From CAYZWU01 sp964482235 (GTDB lineage Bacteria; Planctomycetota; B15-G4; CAYZWU01), in the NCBI GenBank assembly GCA_964482235.1, contig CAYZWU010000101.1, positions 1 through 6,797 of the forward strand: a DNA stretch of 6,797 nt. The letters are read 5' to 3'. Positions 5,108 through 6,797 of this stretch are shown piece after piece. The notes under the pieces are model-generated. The model saw only the letters and a program-made list of their open reading frames with translations, was not told where the DNA came from and made no database searches. The position numbers were made by a program, and so were the translations under genes. How positions within the stretch are numbered: the first letter of the stretch is position 1; every line of letters begins with the position of its first letter.

Positions 5108-6667
5108 GTGAGCTGCAGCAGGGTGTTAGTCATCGGGCTCGACGGGGCCACCTGGGACATTCTCGATCCCCTGGCTGCTGCGGGAAGGCTGCCCGTATTC
5201 TCCCGGCTGATGGAGAAGGGATCCCTCGGACGGCTTCAGAGCACCCTCCCCTGCGTGACGCCTCCGGCCTGGGGATCGTTCCTCACCGGTGCCAGCCCGA
5301 TCCGGCACGGGATCCTCGACTTCATCGAACGCACCGACACGGACCGCCCCTCCTTCGTCACCCTGGAAAACTCCACTGTCCCACGGCTCTGGGATATCCT
5401 GAGCCATTTCGGAAAGCGCTCCGTCTTCCTGAACGTTCCGTTCACCTTCCCGCCCGGCCGGTCGAACGGCGTCATCATCCCGGGCCCGCCCGTGCCGCGG
5501 GAGGAGCTGATCACCTGGCCCCCCGAGATGGCGCCTGCTCTCAAGGAAATGATGCCGGACTACACGGCTGACCTGAATTACAGTGAAAAGGGCACGATCC
5601 TGAAGGAGATCCACCGGGTCACCCGGGTCTGCCGCCAGGCGGCTCTCTGGCTGATGGAGAGCGAGGCGTGGGATTTCTTCATGGTGACCTTCATCGGGCC
5701 GGACCGGCTGCACCACAAGATGTGGCACCACGAGGAGGCCATCGGCGAATACTACGAAGCCCTGGACGCGGCTCTCGGCGAGATCGTCGGCAGGGTGGGG
5801 AGCGATGATTGCGTCCTTCTCATGTCGGATCACGGCTTCACCACGGTCAAGACGAAGTTCTACGTAAACGAGTGGCTCGCTGCCAACGGCTATCTGAAGA
5901 CCAGGCTGCTGCGGTGCCCGGACAACGGTACGGAGCGCTTTCTCAGACCGCGATTCGTTCCGGAACGCAGGCGGGGCAAGGCGCTGGGATTCACCCGGAT
6001 CGTCCGCAAGATACCGGGTTTCAGCAGAGCGTCCCTCTTCATCGACCTCGAGAGAACGAAGGCATTCTCCAGCCTCGGCAACATCCCCGGCCTCTTCGTC
6101 AATCTCAAGGGACGGTACGAAAGCGGCATCGTCGAGCCCGGCGACGCCTATGAACGCCTTCGCGACGAGCTGATTCGCAGCCTCTCGGCAGTCAAGGGGC
6201 CTGATGGGAATGGCGCGCTCTTCAAGAGGGTGGACCGCAGGGAAGCGTTCTTCTCGGGGCCCCATGCCGATCGGCTGCCCGACGTGATCGCCGAGCCGGC
6301 TTCGTACAGCACGAACTTCCGCAAGGATCTGGGCGGGCGAAGGCTCTTCAGACCGATCAGCAAGGTGAAGGGCGATCATGCTCCGGACGGCATCTTTCTC
6401 GTCAGGGGAAAGGGGATCCGCCCGGGAGGCCGGATAAACGGGACACGAATCGAGGACGTGGCCCCGCTGATCCTGCGGCTGCTCGGACTGCCGCGGATTT
6501 CCTCCATGGATGGCAGAATACCCCTCGATGTCTTCGAGCAGCCTGCATCGGAGGAAACCGGAATCTTCCCCGTGGAGAAGCTCGACTTCTCCAGCAGCAG
6601 CCACGCCTTCGGCGAGGACGAAAGCCGGGAAATCCGCAAGAGCCTCGAAGCCCTCGGCTACATCTAA
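5108..6667 (+). CDS. Alkaline-phosphatase-superfamily phosphohydrolase
   Basis: 519-aa predicted metal-dependent phosphohydrolase or phosphodiesterase of the type I phosphodiesterase/nucleotide pyrophosphatase fold in the alkaline phosphatase superfamily. The two-metal site is readable in order: Asp12 in VIGLDGATWD, nucleophile Thr51 in LPCVTPPAWGSFLTG, Asp199 and His203 in GPDRLHHKMW, Asp241-His242 in MSDHGF, and His424 in KGDHAPDGIFLVRGKGI. The intervening region 265-400 with several arginines and lysines (RPRFVPERRRGKA) is probably the variable substrate-recognition cap. There is no signal peptide or membrane segment, so it should be cytosolic, unlike many secreted relatives. The C-terminal EIRKSLEALGYI is a common ending in this group. 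The start is GTG at 5108 with GGAG 7 nt upstream; the terminator at 4999-5028 separates it from the tRNA. No good promoter is visible in 5029-5107. The natural substrate is unknown. Confidence 0.88.
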   Translation: MSCSRVLVIGLDGATWDILDPLAAAGRLPVFSRLMEKGSLGRLQSTLPCVTPPAWGSFLTGASPIRHGILDFIERTDTDRPSFVTLENSTVPRLWDILSHFGKRSVFLNVPFTFPPGRSNGVIIPGPPVPREELITWPPEMAPALKEMMPDYTADLNYSEKGTILKEIHRVTRVCRQAALWLMESEAWDFFMVTFIGPDRLHHKMWHHEEAIGEYYEALDAALGEIVGRVGSDDCVLLMSDHGFTTVKTKFYVNEWLAANGYLKTRLLRCPDNGTERFLRPRFVPERRRGKALGFTRIVRKIPGFSRASLFIDLERTKAFSSLGNIPGLFVNLKGRYESGIVEPGDAYERLRDELIRSLSAVKGPDGNGALFKRVDRREAFFSGPHADRLPDVIAEPASYSTNFRKDLGGRRLFRPISKVKGDHAPDGIFLVRGKGIRPGGRINGTRIEDVAPLILRLLGLPRISSMDGRIPLDVFEQPASEETGIFPVEKLDFSSSSHAFGEDESREIRKSLEALGYI

Positions 6668-6797
6668 TCATCTTCTTCTTTATTTCGGTGAACGCCAGCC
6701 GGTCGGCGTTGAGTACTCCGTTGCGGAGCTGGGACGTCGGGGGACCTCCTTCCATGAGAAGGCCAACCGTGTCAATGGAGAAAAAGAAATCTTAAGC
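6668..6797. other. Gene-free tail with two small dyads
   Basis: After the phosphohydrolase stop come two adjacent inverted repeats: AACGCC/GGCGTT (6691-6696 with 6705-6710, 8-nt loop) and CTCCG/CGGAG (6716-6720 with 6724-6728, 3-nt loop). Neither is followed by a T-run. They could help end transcription but are not a standard intrinsic terminator. An ATG at 6754 leads to a stop after 13 codons, so no gene start is supported before the window ends. Confidence 0.4.

Noticed and set aside
5046..5111. 21-codon frame whose TGA overlaps the GTG start of the phosphohydrolase
   Set aside because: There is no Shine-Dalgarno and no distinctive composition, and a GTGA overlap arises by chance often.
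4945..5160. Minus-strand 71-codon frame ending in the peptide EEGFEPPTHGL
   Set aside because: This is the antisense translation of the tRNA T arm and anticodon region, a well-known annotation artefact; the tRNA fold explains the sequence.
5126..6604. 492-codon open frame antisense to the phosphohydrolase
   Set aside because: Long antisense frames are expected in GC-rich genes. Its translation has no recognisable domain, while the + strand frame has a complete catalytic site and a Shine-Dalgarno.
6754..6795. ATG-led frame near the right edge
   Set aside because: It stops after 13 codons and has no proper ribosome site.

Overview
The window reads as chromosomal DNA from a GC-rich, Gram-negative bacterium. 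The evidence is an outer-membrane beta-barrel gene with a signal peptide, Shine-Dalgarno-led genes, a tRNA gene with its CCA end encoded, and strong third-position G/C bias in every gene. The phylum cannot be fixed from this sequence. The gene set would suit uncultured FCB-type or deltaproteobacteria-like lineages, but that is inference. There is no insertion sequence, phage gene or CRISPR array. The content is mostly housekeeping, signalling and poorly characterised genes.

Layout. On the + strand, 187-1407 encodes a FadL/OmpP1-type outer-membrane transporter. Its stop is followed after 3 nt by a 94-nt near-perfect hairpin (1411-1504) that fills the gap to the stop codon of the next, convergent gene. 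On the - strand (4207 down to 1509) lies a likely three-gene operon: the M20-family aminoacyl-histidine dipeptidase PepD, an unidentified 212-aa polytopic membrane protein, and a THEP1-type nucleoside-triphosphatase separated from the membrane gene by only 4 nt. A 272-bp divergent region then leads to a small + strand gene for a stand-alone histidine phosphotransfer (Hpt) protein, which I start at ATG 4480. Next is a self-contained tRNA-Met(CAU) unit with its own TTGACA promoter and a clear intrinsic terminator. The last gene (GTG 5108 to 6667) is a soluble alkaline-phosphatase-superfamily phosphohydrolase with a full set of metal ligands. The final 130 nt hold only small dyads.

How the genes might work together. 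The tight coupling of the membrane protein with the THEP1-like NTPase is the only pairing that suggests a joint function. PepD may share the transcript without a shared role. The Hpt protein needs partner kinases and response regulators that are not in the window. The items most worth a second look are the 30-bp-arm hairpin between convergent stops, the membrane protein/NTPase pair, the acidic EF-hand-like loop in the porin, and a sigma-28-like -10 element embedded in a dyad upstream of the Hpt gene.
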